Shown: positions 41,607-50,752, numbered from the stretch's first letter. The stretch: DNA of 64,000 bases from Enterococcus plantarum (GCF_001730295.1 NZ_MIKA01000005.1:33761-97760), one strand, 5' to 3'. Translations and numbers: made by a program. Notes: generated by a model not told the origin, from the letters alone.

Positions 41607-42492
41607 AGGAAAAGGTTTAGGTAGAGGTATTGATGCATTGTTTCAAGATTTTGCTAGTTTGGAAGATGTAGATGTTCAAAAAGAAGAAGTCCTTCAAATT
41701 CCTTTAAATGAACTTCGTCCAAATCCATATCAGCCAAGAAAAACATTTGATGAAGCCTCTCTTCAAGAATTGGCGAATTCAATTCAACAATCCGGTGTTT
41801 TTCAACCAATTATTGTTAGAAAATCTGCTGTTAAAGGCTACGAGATCATTGCTGGTGAAAGACGTTTTCGCGCTTCAAAATTAGCAGAGAAAGAAGCAAT
41901 CCCTGCAATTGTCCGAGAATTTGATGAAGAGGCAATGATGCAAGTTGCTGTTTTAGAAAACTTACAGCGAGAAGATTTAAATCCGCTAGAAGAAGCAGAA
42001 GCTTACGATATGCTAATGAAAAATTTGAAACTTACACAAGTAGAAGTAGCGGAACGTCTGGGCAAAAGTCGACCATATATTGCAAACTACTTACGCTTGT
42101 TAACATTACCGACTCAAGTCAAAGAAATGGTTCAAGGTGAAACCTTATCAATGGGCCAAGCAAGAACGTTACTTGGTTTGAAAGACAAAGACTTGATTTT
42201 AACATTGGCAAAACGAGTGGTAGAAGAAAATTTAACGGTTCGCCAATTAGAACAAATCGTCAATGATTTAAATGAAAATCAAGGCAAAAAAACATCTAAA
42301 AAAGAAAAGAAAAGTACGAAAGATAAACCATATTATATTCGTGAAAGTGAAGATCGCTTAATGGATAAATTTGGTACGACAGTTTCAATTCAAGAAAAAG
42401 AAGGCAAAGGTAAAATTGAGATCGAGTATCTTTCACAATCTGATTTGGCTAGAATTTTGGACATATTAGAGATTCATTTTGACGAATCTTGA
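41599..42492 (+). CDS. parB: Chromosome partitioning protein ParB (Spo0J)
   Basis: 297-residue parS-binding CTPase clamp. The N-terminal ParB/Srx domain has IPLNELRPNPYQPRKTF and the GERRFRAS motif (about residue 88). The central HTH is TQVEVAERLGKSRPYIANYLRLL. A Lys-rich linker leads to the C-terminal dimerisation region. Two parS sites are visible in the window (10932, 39865). A strong terminator follows. Confidence 0.97.
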   Translation: MSKGKGLGRGIDALFQDFASLEDVDVQKEEVLQIPLNELRPNPYQPRKTFDEASLQELANSIQQSGVFQPIIVRKSAVKGYEIIAGERRFRASKLAEKEAIPAIVREFDEEAMMQVAVLENLQREDLNPLEEAEAYDMLMKNLKLTQVEVAERLGKSRPYIANYLRLLTLPTQVKEMVQGETLSMGQARTLLGLKDKDLILTLAKRVVEENLTVRQLEQIVNDLNENQGKKTSKKEKKSTKDKPYYIRESEDRLMDKFGTTVSIQEKEGKGKIEIEYLSQSDLARILDILEIHFDES

Positions 42493-42504
42493 CGAATTAG
42501 GTAA

Positions 42505-42556
42505 ATAAAAAAGCGTAAAGCAAAACTATTTTTAGTTTTGTTTTACGCTTTTTGCT
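42505..42556 (+). terminator. Terminator after parB
   Basis: AAAAAAGCGTAAAGCAAAACTA pairs with TAGTTTTGTTTTACGCTTTTT. Long stem, T tail; works on both strands. Confidence 0.85.
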
Positions 42557-42586
42557 ATTTATACATTTATATTCGAAAATAACGTA

Positions 42587-42620
42587 ATTTTTCTTATTTT
42601 TATATAGAATAAGAAAAATT
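42587..42620. repeat. Palindrome 1 of the 42.6-43.5 kb gap
   Basis: AATTTTTCTTATT..TATATA..AATAAGAAAAATT inverted repeat. The same core recurs 770 bases downstream. Confidence 0.65.
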
Positions 42621-42909
42621 TATAATTGTTTAAATTAAACTATATGAATGTTGTTAAATAGACAATTGGTTAGTTAGCCTATACAACGAGTATACAATAA
42701 AGAATTTGGACATGTCAATGAGTAATAAAAAATAACAATATATTTAATTTATGTATATTATAGCGTATTACGAAGACAAAATCATCATTTAACGTTAAAA
42801 GATTGATAAATTGCTACATTATTATATGAAAATTTAAGTATAGACTACTCTGCATTCCTGTAACTTATGATAAATAGTAGGGCTTAGTAAATTTACTTAT
42901 TTTTTAACG

Positions 42910-42932
42910 CCGTCAAATGAACCGTCAAATAT
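42910..42932. promoter_or_regulatory. Tandem CCGTCAAAT operator-like direct repeats
   Basis: CCGTCAAATGAACCGTCAAAT: two identical 9-base half sites at 12-base spacing, about one helical turn, the arrangement used by OmpR-type winged-helix regulators. A related pair lies at 43303-43318. Confidence 0.4.
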
Positions 42933-43302
42933 ACTCCCTTAATTGAATATAAATAATGGAACTCATATTAGTAATATACGCAACAAAATAAAAAAATCAT
43001 AAAAAAATAAAAGTGATCTTACATGAACAGATTAGTGATATTTTAAAATTTAATAGTCATAAACCACTTTAATTGTCTATTCTTTTTTTATAATTCCCTG
43101 AAAAATACAAACTTCTATTAAAAGTCTGGTAAGAACATGGTCAAGTGTAATTGTATTTTAAGTGTGGTTGAAAGAAAATAAATGGAAAGAATAGTTACTA
43201 GTCTTCTTTTTAGATTTATAAAACCATAGTGATTCGTTTATTTTTATAAAAATAACTTTTTTTCACATATTTAATTAATTTTTCTTTTAATAGACCGTCT
43301 AG

Positions 43303-43318
43303 CAACCGTCAAAGGGAA
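43303..43318. promoter_or_regulatory. Second CCGTC direct-repeat pair
   Basis: CCGTCTAGCAACCGTCAAA: half sites 11 bases apart, the second matching the repeats at 42910. About 210 bases ahead of the regulator gene. Confidence 0.35.
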
Positions 43319-43353
43319 AATAGAAATCTTTATATACCACATTTCATACTGAT

Positions 43354-43384
43354 TTTTTCTTATTCTATATAAGAATAGGAAAAT
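43354..43384. repeat. Palindrome 2 of the 42.6-43.5 kb gap
   Basis: TTTTTTCTTATTCTATATAAGAATAGGAAAA-type inverted repeat (split: TTTTTCTTATTC / GAATAGGAAAA), close kin of the palindrome at 42587. Confidence 0.6.
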
Positions 43385-43526
43385 ATCTAATATCTAATAT
43401 TTATAGTTTTATGTAGTACAAGATTTAAAAATTCGGTATCACATGTACCTATCTTCTATGGAATTTCAAAAAAAAATGAAAATGGTTGGAATTTACTATA
43501 TATAAATTAAAAGGAGGATTTTCTTT

Positions 43527-44354
43527 ATGAGGAAAAAAATTATTATATTGACTGACACACTAAGTGCAAACGGGTTGTTGCAGAATAGTTTGTTAAACAT
43601 GGATTATGAAATAATGGTTTCAAAAGATATATTGACTCAACCAAAAGATAAGGAGTTCTATTTTCTGCAAAATTTTGATCTTATTATCTATCAGCAATCT
43701 ATGTATAGTGGATTAAAAGAGTCATTCTTAGATAATTTGGCATTACTGAATAAACCCATTGTTGTTTTAACATTTGAATCAGAACAGGTTAGCAAATCTA
43801 AGTATTTGAATAATGCGAATGTAAGTTTCGTTCGTTATCCAATATCCGTCACTGATTTAGCAAGTAAACTGGCTGCTATTTTTGAAGAAACGGCCAACCG
43901 TACAGGTAAAAACAGTCAAGAAAGAGCAGTAGATTCTTCTATGAATAATGAAGTCACTGCTCGAATCACACCAGCGACTTCAACATTAGTTAAGGTAAAA
44001 AAACAATATTCTTTCCAGTTAAAGGACCGAACATTGATTATCGATAACTGGCTGATTCCATTGACCAAAAAAGAACATCAAGTACTGGAACATTTTATTG
44101 AATCAGATCAAAGAGTTTTTTCAAGTCAGGCACTATGTGAAGCGATTTGGACAAATGCTAAACAAAAAAATAAACAGGCCTTGTTGAGCAATCTGATTAA
44201 TCGCATCAAGCAAAAGATAATGGAAAAAACATCGATTTTTGAACCATTCATTTTAAATAAAAAGGGAATAGGCTATTACTTGAATCAAGAGTTTGTAGCA
44301 CTAGATGAGCAAAATGATGAAAAAGTAAGAGAACTACTGGTAGGTAGCGTCTAA
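43527..44354 (+). CDS. OmpR-like winged-helix regulator with degenerate receiver
   Basis: 275 residues. The N-terminal 120 residues have a receiver-like alpha/beta alternation (KKIIILTDTLSANGLL, NFDLIIYQQSM, KPIVVLTFESE, VSFVRYPISVTDL). The acidic pair is missing and the phospho-acceptor position reads IIYQQSM rather than L.LD..MP. A Ser/Thr linker leads to a Trans_reg_C winged helix (about 165-255) with LIPLTKKEHQVLEHFIESDQRVFSSQALCEAIW. It therefore probably works without phosphorylation. AAAGGAGG Shine-Dalgarno. First gene of the unit running to 49184; it probably controls it. Confidence 0.8.
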   Translation: MRKKIIILTDTLSANGLLQNSLLNMDYEIMVSKDILTQPKDKEFYFLQNFDLIIYQQSMYSGLKESFLDNLALLNKPIVVLTFESEQVSKSKYLNNANVSFVRYPISVTDLASKLAAIFEETANRTGKNSQERAVDSSMNNEVTARITPATSTLVKVKKQYSFQLKDRTLIIDNWLIPLTKKEHQVLEHFIESDQRVFSSQALCEAIWTNAKQKNKQALLSNLINRIKQKIMEKTSIFEPFILNKKGIGYYLNQEFVALDEQNDEKVRELLVGSV

Positions 44355-44388
44355 CCTAAATAGATATGTAAAAAGGGGAGCAGGAGAA

Positions 44389-45204
44389 TTGGCAATTTTT
44401 AATAAGAAAAGCAAAAAAAAAAGGGAATATGATGATGAGTATGAAGAATACTACGATGAGTATGACGAATACGACGAGGACGAGTATGATGAATACGATG
44501 AATATGACGACGAGGACGATGATGACGAATATGAAGAAGAGTCTTATGCACCTCCTAAAAAGAGCCGTCCGGAAACATCAACTAAAAGAGAGCGTTTGGA
44601 AACGACTATGAGAAGACAAGAGCAAGAAGCACAACAAGAACAAGCAGCTGTAATTGAACATTTAAACAATGAAAACCAACAGTTCCAAAAAGAAATGCAA
44701 CGCCAAAAAACAATGGCAGAGCGCTTGAAGGCAGAAGTTGAAAACAAACAGCAAGAAATCGATCAATTAACAATGCGCCTTACAAGTTCATCTAAGTCTA
44801 AAGAAAGAATCTTTTCACTTGAAGACCAATTAAGACAGTCAGAGGAACTGAGAACCCAACTAGACGAACAATTGTTAGAAGAACGAAATAGAAGCGTTGA
44901 AATCGAAAAACAACTTCGCCAACAAGATCAAATGAAAAATCAAATTGCGGAAGTTTTGATGGAAGCAAAAGAAAAAGCACAACAAATCATTGAACGTGCA
45001 ACTATTGAAGCAGATCGAACAGTAGAAGCAGCCAGACATGAAACTAAAAAAGCAGTGTCCGAGGCTTCGATCGAGTTGAAAATGATTAATCAAGAAGCTG
45101 CGAATTATCATACACGGATTCTTCGTCTGCAAAGTGAGACAAGTGTGCTTATGGAGGATTTGTTAAACAAATCAAGCCGACTAGCTGATCATTCACTAGA
45201 TTAA
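44389..45204 (+). CDS. Acidic Asp/Glu/Tyr-tract coiled-coil protein (DivIVA-like layout)
   Basis: 271 residues from a TTG start (GGGGAG Shine-Dalgarno 8 bases ahead). After a basic start (FNKKSKKKREY), residues 14-50 are almost only Asp, Glu and Tyr, encoded by GA-rich near-repeats of nine bases that could vary in copy number. Residues 70-260 form a continuous coiled coil (EQQAVIEHLNNENQQFQKEM ... EVLMEAKEKAQQIIERATIEA) in DivIVA/GpsB style. It lacks the conserved DivIVA N-terminal domain, so this is not a true DivIVA. It is cytoplasmic and probably a scaffold. It is the second gene of the regulator operon. Confidence 0.65.
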   Translation: MAIFNKKSKKKREYDDEYEEYYDEYDEYDEDEYDEYDEYDDEDDDDEYEEESYAPPKKSRPETSTKRERLETTMRRQEQEAQQEQAAVIEHLNNENQQFQKEMQRQKTMAERLKAEVENKQQEIDQLTMRLTSSSKSKERIFSLEDQLRQSEELRTQLDEQLLEERNRSVEIEKQLRQQDQMKNQIAEVLMEAKEKAQQIIERATIEADRTVEAARHETKKAVSEASIELKMINQEAANYHTRILRLQSETSVLMEDLLNKSSRLADHSLD

Positions 45205-45220
45205 GGGAGGGGATTAAGAA

Positions 45221-46360
45221 GTGGTTTATCAAAATATTATGGTTGACATTTATCAAGCCGCTTCTCCAGCAGTAGGCGAGCGCCTTTTTGATGATGATAT
45301 GTTGCGTGATATCTATTATATTTGCGAAGAGATTTTTCAAAAGCGAAATAAAAGAATCCCCTACCCTCAAAAAGAAGTAGAAGAATATTTTGAAGAATTT
45401 CATACCATAATTTCTTTTTTTAAACATGTAGAGATTACCTTAGATTTTGTAGATCTTGATTGGTCTGGATTGTTAGACGAGCTGATTCATACCTTTCCTC
45501 AAATAGCTTGGATCGGTGGCTCTAAAGAAAAAGAAGATAATCGCGTCGTTTACTATATTGATTTTGTTCCTATTGCCTATCGAGACACTGGATTTCCCTT
45601 CATGGTCAATTTGCTGCAATCGCTGGATCAGCAGTTAATAGGTGATAGTGACGATGTATTGGAGTCTTTTGTCAATGAGATTGAAAGGCTTGTAACTAGG
45701 TTCATCAGACCGCTGAAAGACTCTAATCCGTCTAATACTATCTCCGAAAAAGAAGCAGAAATTGTAGAATATAGTGATGAAGATACTAGTACAAACTATT
45801 TAGTAAAAATGGAAGAAGCTGTTAGTAGAGAACGATACGCCAAAGAAAGAATGCGACTTGCCAACAAAAAATTGGAAGTTGTCATCGATCAAATGGAACG
45901 TCAAAATCTAGCTAGAGCCATGAAGACATTAAGTCAGTCAAATAGTGATGAGAATGAAGATTGGGATCATATATTAAAAGTTGACTTGAGAGAATATTCT
46001 CAGCTTCTACAAAAAGCTAAATTTCTAGAGCAGTCTTGGATGATGAATAAAGAATTAGTTACAAAGTCAGAAAAGATGACGATTTCGGATAATCAATTGA
46101 CCTATGAAAGAGAACAGGTAAGGAGCTTCAAAGATTCCGTTTCTACCAACGAAATTTACTTGATTTTAGATGAGTGTAAGCTAATTGAGTCAAGAGTAAA
46201 AATCAAGAAAAAATCTTGGTTTCGTCAGCCACATGTTCGGATTATGAAGATGGATTATGACAGTATACTAAATAAAGCAGCTTATTTTGATCTTATCCAG
46301 GGAGAAAACTACTTACTTGAACAATTTGTGCTAAACGAGGAGTCAATCGCGGATGATTAA
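45221..46360 (+). CDS. Hypothetical protein of the DUF916 operon
   Basis: 379 residues from GTG 45221 (GGAGGGG Shine-Dalgarno). No signal peptide or membrane segment. Residues 1-170 look globular (VYQNIMVDIYQAASPAVGERLFDDDMLRDIYYICEEIFQ ... IDFVPIAYRDTGFPFMVNLL). The middle (190-240) is a charged helix, and the C-terminal third ends in a basic patch (RVKIKKKSWFRQPHVRIMKM). I recognise no family. It is tightly placed 17 bases after the coiled-coil gene, so the two may act together in the cytoplasm. Confidence 0.55.
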   Translation: MVYQNIMVDIYQAASPAVGERLFDDDMLRDIYYICEEIFQKRNKRIPYPQKEVEEYFEEFHTIISFFKHVEITLDFVDLDWSGLLDELIHTFPQIAWIGGSKEKEDNRVVYYIDFVPIAYRDTGFPFMVNLLQSLDQQLIGDSDDVLESFVNEIERLVTRFIRPLKDSNPSNTISEKEAEIVEYSDEDTSTNYLVKMEEAVSRERYAKERMRLANKKLEVVIDQMERQNLARAMKTLSQSNSDENEDWDHILKVDLREYSQLLQKAKFLEQSWMMNKELVTKSEKMTISDNQLTYEREQVRSFKDSVSTNEIYLILDECKLIESRVKIKKKSWFRQPHVRIMKMDYDSILNKAAYFDLIQGENYLLEQFVLNEESIADD

Positions 46361-46427
46361 AATTTATTCCTCTTTTGTTTTCTAGAGAAATAACACGATT
46401 TGTTTGAAGAAATAAAAAGGATTGGGA

Positions 46428-46676
46428 ATGGTTGGCTTTTCCCATCCGCACTACATAATGCATTTAATTATCGAATTAGGTAAAAATAAGATAAACAAGA
46501 ATATCACCAAAATAGCAGAATCATCAATGACAAAAGAAAAAAGCGTATCAGCATTAAGAAGATCAATTGCAACAAATAAGTGGAAAGAATGTTTTGTCTT
46601 TACTATTCATTTGGTTTTCATATCTGTTATGTTTTATTCTTTTTTCAAATCTGTACATATAATTTTTACTATGTAG
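46428..46676 (+). CDS. Possible small membrane protein
   Basis: 82 residues from ATG 46428 with AAAAGGA about 6 bases upstream; an ATG at 46422 is also in frame. It is polar with basic patches, then one C-terminal hydrophobic segment (CFVFTIHLVFISVMFYSFF). It lies between two clear genes in the same direction. Low complexity and lack of a family keep this call weak. Confidence 0.35.
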   Translation: MVGFSHPHYIMHLIIELGKNKINKNITKIAESSMTKEKSVSALRRSIATNKWKECFVFTIHLVFISVMFYSFFKSVHIIFTM

Positions 46677-46691
46677 GGAGTTTAAAATTCA

Positions 46692-47870
46692 ATGATTAAT
46701 AAACGAAAAACACTTCACCTGATTGTTGTAATGATAGGAGTTTTTCTTTTATTGCTAATAGCTATGACTACTAAATCCCAAACTGGATTAGCTGTTTCAG
46801 TAAAACCAATTTTACCCAAAAATCAACATAACTCAGAAGCAACATACTATGATCTTAGAATGGTCCCAGGTCAAAAGCAGGACTTAAAGTTGGAATTGAC
46901 TAATACTTCTGATAAAGAACAAAAAGTTGTTTTACAAATCAATGATGCTACAACAAATGATGCAGGAGATATAGACTACTCTGATCGATCAAAAATAGTT
47001 CCAAGAGATAAAAGTTTAAGTCTTTCATTCAAGGATGTTGCGAGTGGAGAGGCAGAATTAACAATTCCTGCCAAAAAAACAGTTACAACCAAGGTCCATA
47101 TACAAATGCCTGAGGAACAATTTGATGGCATGATATTAGGCGGCATTAAAGTTGTTTCATCGGAAAATGGCATTGAGGCGCAGGAGTCAAATAATAATCA
47201 AAAACAATCTAAAAAAACATATATCGTAGCAGTTAAACTAACTGAAACAGATACCCCTGTTGTAGCAAAATTAAACTTAGTAGAAGTCAATTATTTAAAA
47301 GAATCAAATCAAAATAGTATAAAAGCAACTATTCAAAATGATCAAGCAATCAACTTGGAAGATATAGACTTCACAGCTGAAGTGTACAAAAAAAATTCAG
47401 ATAAAGTGTTTACTAAAACGAAAGTAACCGGCTATCGAATGGCTCCTAATTCAACTTTTACATTTATAATTAACGATGAAAAACAAGAATTCCAGACTGG
47501 AAAATATCAAATTAATCTAACAGCCAAATCGAAAGCGACGAATCAAGAATGGAAATGGGATAAAGAGCTGGAAATCACAAAATCTGAAGACAAAAAAGTA
47601 GATCATTCTGCGGCTGGATCAGAAAAAGAGAAGATAATGCTTTATACCATCATTTGTGTGATTACATTTGTTTTATTATTGTTATTCTTATTATTGTTAC
47701 TGATTTTAAGAAAACGCAAAGAGAACCTCTACGAAGAAGCTTTATCGTATAAAAGGAAAAAGCGAGAGCAGAATAATAAAAACATACAACGAAAGAAAAA
47801 AGTAAAAAGAAAGAAACGTGATGATACTAGGAAAAAACGTCCTACAGATTCCAAAAGATTAAAAAGATAA
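46692..47870 (+). CDS. WxL-interacting-type membrane protein (DUF916/DUF3324)
   Basis: 392 residues. A hydrophobic N-terminal segment (TLHLIVVMIGVFLLLLIAM) is followed by the DUF916 region: AVSVKPILPKNQHNSEATYYDLRMVPGQKQDLKLELTN... with the typical start PxLPxNQ...YxDLxMxPGQ. Next come a peptidoglycan-binding-like half and a DUF3324 half (from about 185). A transmembrane helix (IIYTIICVITFVLLLLFLLLL-like, about 318-340) and a Lys/Arg-rich tail of about 50 residues end it. WxLIP proteins usually sit in WxL clusters; here no WxL-domain or LPXTG partner is nearby, which is unusual. The basic tail could bind the acidic coiled-coil protein of the same operon (inference). Confidence 0.85.
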   Translation: MINKRKTLHLIVVMIGVFLLLLIAMTTKSQTGLAVSVKPILPKNQHNSEATYYDLRMVPGQKQDLKLELTNTSDKEQKVVLQINDATTNDAGDIDYSDRSKIVPRDKSLSLSFKDVASGEAELTIPAKKTVTTKVHIQMPEEQFDGMILGGIKVVSSENGIEAQESNNNQKQSKKTYIVAVKLTETDTPVVAKLNLVEVNYLKESNQNSIKATIQNDQAINLEDIDFTAEVYKKNSDKVFTKTKVTGYRMAPNSTFTFIINDEKQEFQTGKYQINLTAKSKATNQEWKWDKELEITKSEDKKVDHSAAGSEKEKIMLYTIICVITFVLLLLFLLLLLILRKRKENLYEEALSYKRKKREQNNKNIQRKKKVKRKKRDDTRKKRPTDSKRLKR

Positions 47871-47948
47871 GGTTTCAAAGTATAAATAGGATGGTCATTA
47901 TCTCAGCCTGAATAAGTTCAGGTGTAGAGGTTTTAGGAGTTGGAAGAT

Positions 47949-49184
47949 ATGAACGTAGCTGAAAAAAATACCCAAAAGCAGGGGAAGAAAATAATAAAAA
48001 AATACATTCTTCATCGAAAAGTTAATCCAAGACTTTTGGGAGTGGAGCTTTTTAACAAGCATCTCGTTACGCCGCATGAAGCATACTTGTCATGCAAATT
48101 GATTTTTAAAAAAGATGTTCACTCATTGATGGAACTTGAGCAAATCGCAAAAAAAATATATGAAACTTGGGTGAAAAAAAACGATGAATTGCCTATAAAA
48201 AAAATCAATGTTTTCACATCCACTGCATATATTGTATTAACGTTTACCATAGGGTTTTACGAAGAAGAACAAATAAAACATCTGCGTGAGTTAAAAGAAT
48301 GTGCAAAAGAACTCATTGAAACGTATGATAATTTGATCAAGAAAGAAAAAGAAGCAGAGTACAAGAGAAAAGAAAAAGAACTCTATGGCGTTTTAGAAAA
48401 ATTTAGTCAGCTAACCCAAAAAATGGAAGGCTTAGAAAATAGACTTGCCAAAAGCGAATCAATTGTTTTAGATTCTGGTGAATTGCTAAAAAATGAACTC
48501 ACTAAAGTAAGTCAAACAATCAAAGAGCAAATGAGTCAAGCTGAATATAGCATGAAAGATAGTCAAAGGTATTCTGAACCAAAAAAACAAGTAGTGAAGA
48601 AAACAAAACCAAAGCTTGAAAGTACAGTTCACATAACAAAAAAGACCGAAATAGAAGAAAAAGCTCGAGTACGTAAATTTGTTTTTGATCGGTCCAAACA
48701 ATATCAGGCAACTTTAAAAATGAAAAATTGGACATCGGAGATGTCGTCCAAAGAAAAGATATTTAAAGAAAACCAAGAGTCAACTAAAAAAGAAGATGTA
48801 AAAGCGTATGCCTCCAAAATTGAGATGGAAATTTTAACGTATTTTACAGAGAATAAAGAATTGAATAAAAAACGAATGGTGCCAAAAAAACAATTTTTGA
48901 CTTTAAAAGCGAAAGTAGAGTTTATTGATTATTTATGGATGTTGTTGGAATTAGAAGGAAAAGAAGAAATTATCATTGCTGGTAAACTAAGTTGCAGAGA
49001 GCTTATCGAAGAGTTAGGTTTGTTTATGGAACGTGTAGAAAAAATTGCAACAGGACCGACAATTTTTAATTACTGGGTATATTGTTCGCAAGAAATGTTG
49101 GTAAAATTAGAAGGATATGCAGTATTAAAAGATTTTTTAAGTAGTTCTTTAAAGCTAAGCAACAATACTTTAGTAAATGAATAA
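47949..49184 (+). CDS. Hypothetical basic coiled-coil protein
   Basis: 411 residues from ATG 47949, which has AGGAG 9 bases upstream; an in-frame TTG at 47940 directly abuts that Shine-Dalgarno. Cytoplasmic, Lys/Glu-rich. Residues 25-120 look globular (YILHRKVNPRLLGVELFNKHLVTPHEAYLSCKLIF). Residues 125-210 are coiled coil, a charged linker follows, and the last 120 residues are helical and globular again. No family is recognised. It is the last gene of the 43.5-49.2 kb unit and has no clear terminator behind it. Confidence 0.55.
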   Translation: MNVAEKNTQKQGKKIIKKYILHRKVNPRLLGVELFNKHLVTPHEAYLSCKLIFKKDVHSLMELEQIAKKIYETWVKKNDELPIKKINVFTSTAYIVLTFTIGFYEEEQIKHLRELKECAKELIETYDNLIKKEKEAEYKRKEKELYGVLEKFSQLTQKMEGLENRLAKSESIVLDSGELLKNELTKVSQTIKEQMSQAEYSMKDSQRYSEPKKQVVKKTKPKLESTVHITKKTEIEEKARVRKFVFDRSKQYQATLKMKNWTSEMSSKEKIFKENQESTKKEDVKAYASKIEMEILTYFTENKELNKKRMVPKKQFLTLKAKVEFIDYLWMLLELEGKEEIIIAGKLSCRELIEELGLFMERVEKIATGPTIFNYWVYCSQEMLVKLEGYAVLKDFLSSSLKLSNNTLVNE

Positions 49185-49574
49185 TCATGATATTTAATAG
49201 GTGTATTTGGAAGAAAAAGGGGTGGTGTACAAGAAACTAGAGCAGTTTCAAATGTATAAGGCCTCTTTCTTTTTCTTAAGACGTTATATAAATAAAGTTT
49301 GTATAACAAATAAAATTGACATGTTACTTCCAAAATTTTACTTTTTTAGGAAAATTTTTGAAACTAAGTAAAAAACAATATAATGCATAATTAGTTGAGA
49401 AAACTAAACGTCTTGCGAATTTTTGTTTAGCTTGGTTGGAAGTAAATGAGAATGGGAATTAAATGCACCAATTGTAAACATGTGATTATCTATTGGGTAA
49501 AAATAACATAGAAATAATTAAAAGGTTGTAGTGATTTCATTTTCTTAAATTAAATTTTAGAAAGGATTTTAATT
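49185..49574. other. Gap before the integrase gene
   Basis: AT-rich, no gene, no clear hairpin terminator and no tRNA. I looked for short repeats shared with the far side of the island that could be attachment sites and could not identify any. Confidence 0.4.
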
Positions 49575-50678
49575 ATGGCAAGAAGAGGGGAAAATATTTA
49601 TAAAAGAAAAGATGGTCGTTGGGAAGGCCGGTACATAAAAGGTAGACAACAAAATGGAAAGATTCATTATGGCTATATATATGGCTATAAGTACTCAGAA
49701 GTAAAGCATCAACTTATCTTGATGAAGTACGAAAAACAGACAAATAGCAGTAAAAATTTACTACCGTATGAAGGGAATTTACTAGACTGGACCACTTACT
49801 GGCTTGAGACGTTTGTTCGACCGAAAGTGAAAAGCAGTACTTATGCTAGTTATAAAAATAAAATGGATGTCCATGTATTATCAAGAATTGGCTCAATAAA
49901 GTTACAAAAATTAAAGCAATCTGATATTGATTCCTTGCTTCAAGAGATGGATCTGACATTGAAAGCTAGTTCAATCAGATCAATATTTTCTGTATTAAAA
50001 AATTGTTTAGGCAAGGCAATATCTTTAAACCTACTGGTAGAAAACCCGTGTATGGGACTGGAGCTTCCGAAAGCAAGAAGAAAAACAGTGAAAGCTTTAT
50101 CCATCAAAGATCAAGCCAAGTTAGTCAAAGAAATTAATAGAAATCAGAAATTTTTCTCTATTATACTCGCATTACAGACAGGACTTCGAATTGGAGAAAT
50201 TTGTGGGCTGAAATGGGAAGATATTGATTTTGAAAACAACACATTAGGCGTTAACAGAACGGTACTTAGAATTCAGTCGGAAGACAAAGCAGGAAGAAAA
50301 ACAGAGATTGTGGAAATAACCCCTAAAAGTGAGAATTCTCAACGGAAAATTCCAATTGCTAAATCACTAAAGAAAAACTTACTGGAACTTCAAAAAGTAT
50401 CAACTAGTGATTACGTTATTTCAAACAAGCATAAGGCATTAGAGCCTCGTACGATAGCGTATCGCTTTCAAATCATTCGAAAGAAAATTGGCTTAGAAAA
50501 TTTTTCTTTCCATTCTTTAAGGCACACTTTTGCGACTCGCTGTTTAGAGGCTGGTGGAAATATTGCAACAATAAGCTCATTGTTGGGACACTCATCAACA
50601 AAAATGACATTGGATTGTTATACGAATTCATTTTTTACAGAAGAACGTCAACTGGTAGAAAAACTTGAGTTTATTTAA
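49575..50678 (+). CDS. Tyrosine recombinase (phage/ICE-type integrase)
   Basis: 367 residues with the usual three parts. An N-terminal arm-binding AP2-like strand region (GENIYKRKDGRWEGRYIKG) is followed by a SAM-like core-binding domain (about 75-165). The catalytic domain contains Arg in LQTGLRIGEICGLKW, His313 and Arg316 (HSLRHTF), His339 (LLGHSS) and the nucleophile Tyr349 (DCYTN). All catalytic residues are present, so it looks functional. No excisionase, relaxase or phage genes are adjacent. It sits at the right side of accessory island 2. Confidence 0.93.
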   Translation: MARRGENIYKRKDGRWEGRYIKGRQQNGKIHYGYIYGYKYSEVKHQLILMKYEKQTNSSKNLLPYEGNLLDWTTYWLETFVRPKVKSSTYASYKNKMDVHVLSRIGSIKLQKLKQSDIDSLLQEMDLTLKASSIRSIFSVLKNCLGKAISLNLLVENPCMGLELPKARRKTVKALSIKDQAKLVKEINRNQKFFSIILALQTGLRIGEICGLKWEDIDFENNTLGVNRTVLRIQSEDKAGRKTEIVEITPKSENSQRKIPIAKSLKKNLLELQKVSTSDYVISNKHKALEPRTIAYRFQIIRKKIGLENFSFHSLRHTFATRCLEAGGNIATISSLLGHSSTKMTLDCYTNSFFTEERQLVEKLEFI

Positions 50679-50707
50679 TGTAAAACAGAGGTTGATCCTA
50701 GCTAGGA

Positions 50708-50752
50708 GAAATAAGACCTACGTTATATTCCAATCATGGAGTAGGTCTTTAG
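50708..50752. terminator. Terminator between integrase and Mga-like gene
   Basis: AAGACCTAC and GTAGGTCTT arms around a 19-base loop, usable by both convergent genes. Confidence 0.65.

Larger units (their letters stand above)
42557..43526. other. 1-kb AT-rich non-coding region upstream of the atypical regulator operon
   Basis: No frame of useful length and no Shine-Dalgarno/ATG pair was convincing until 43511. It holds two similar palindromes (42587-42620 and 43354-43384) and two pairs of direct CCGTCAAA-type repeats (42910-42932 and 43303-43318). It therefore looks like a long regulatory region or the scar of lost DNA. Confidence 0.5.

Noticed and set aside
49185..49574. Attachment site for the integrase
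   Set aside because: No repeat shared with the other end of the island and no tRNA could be identified by eye.
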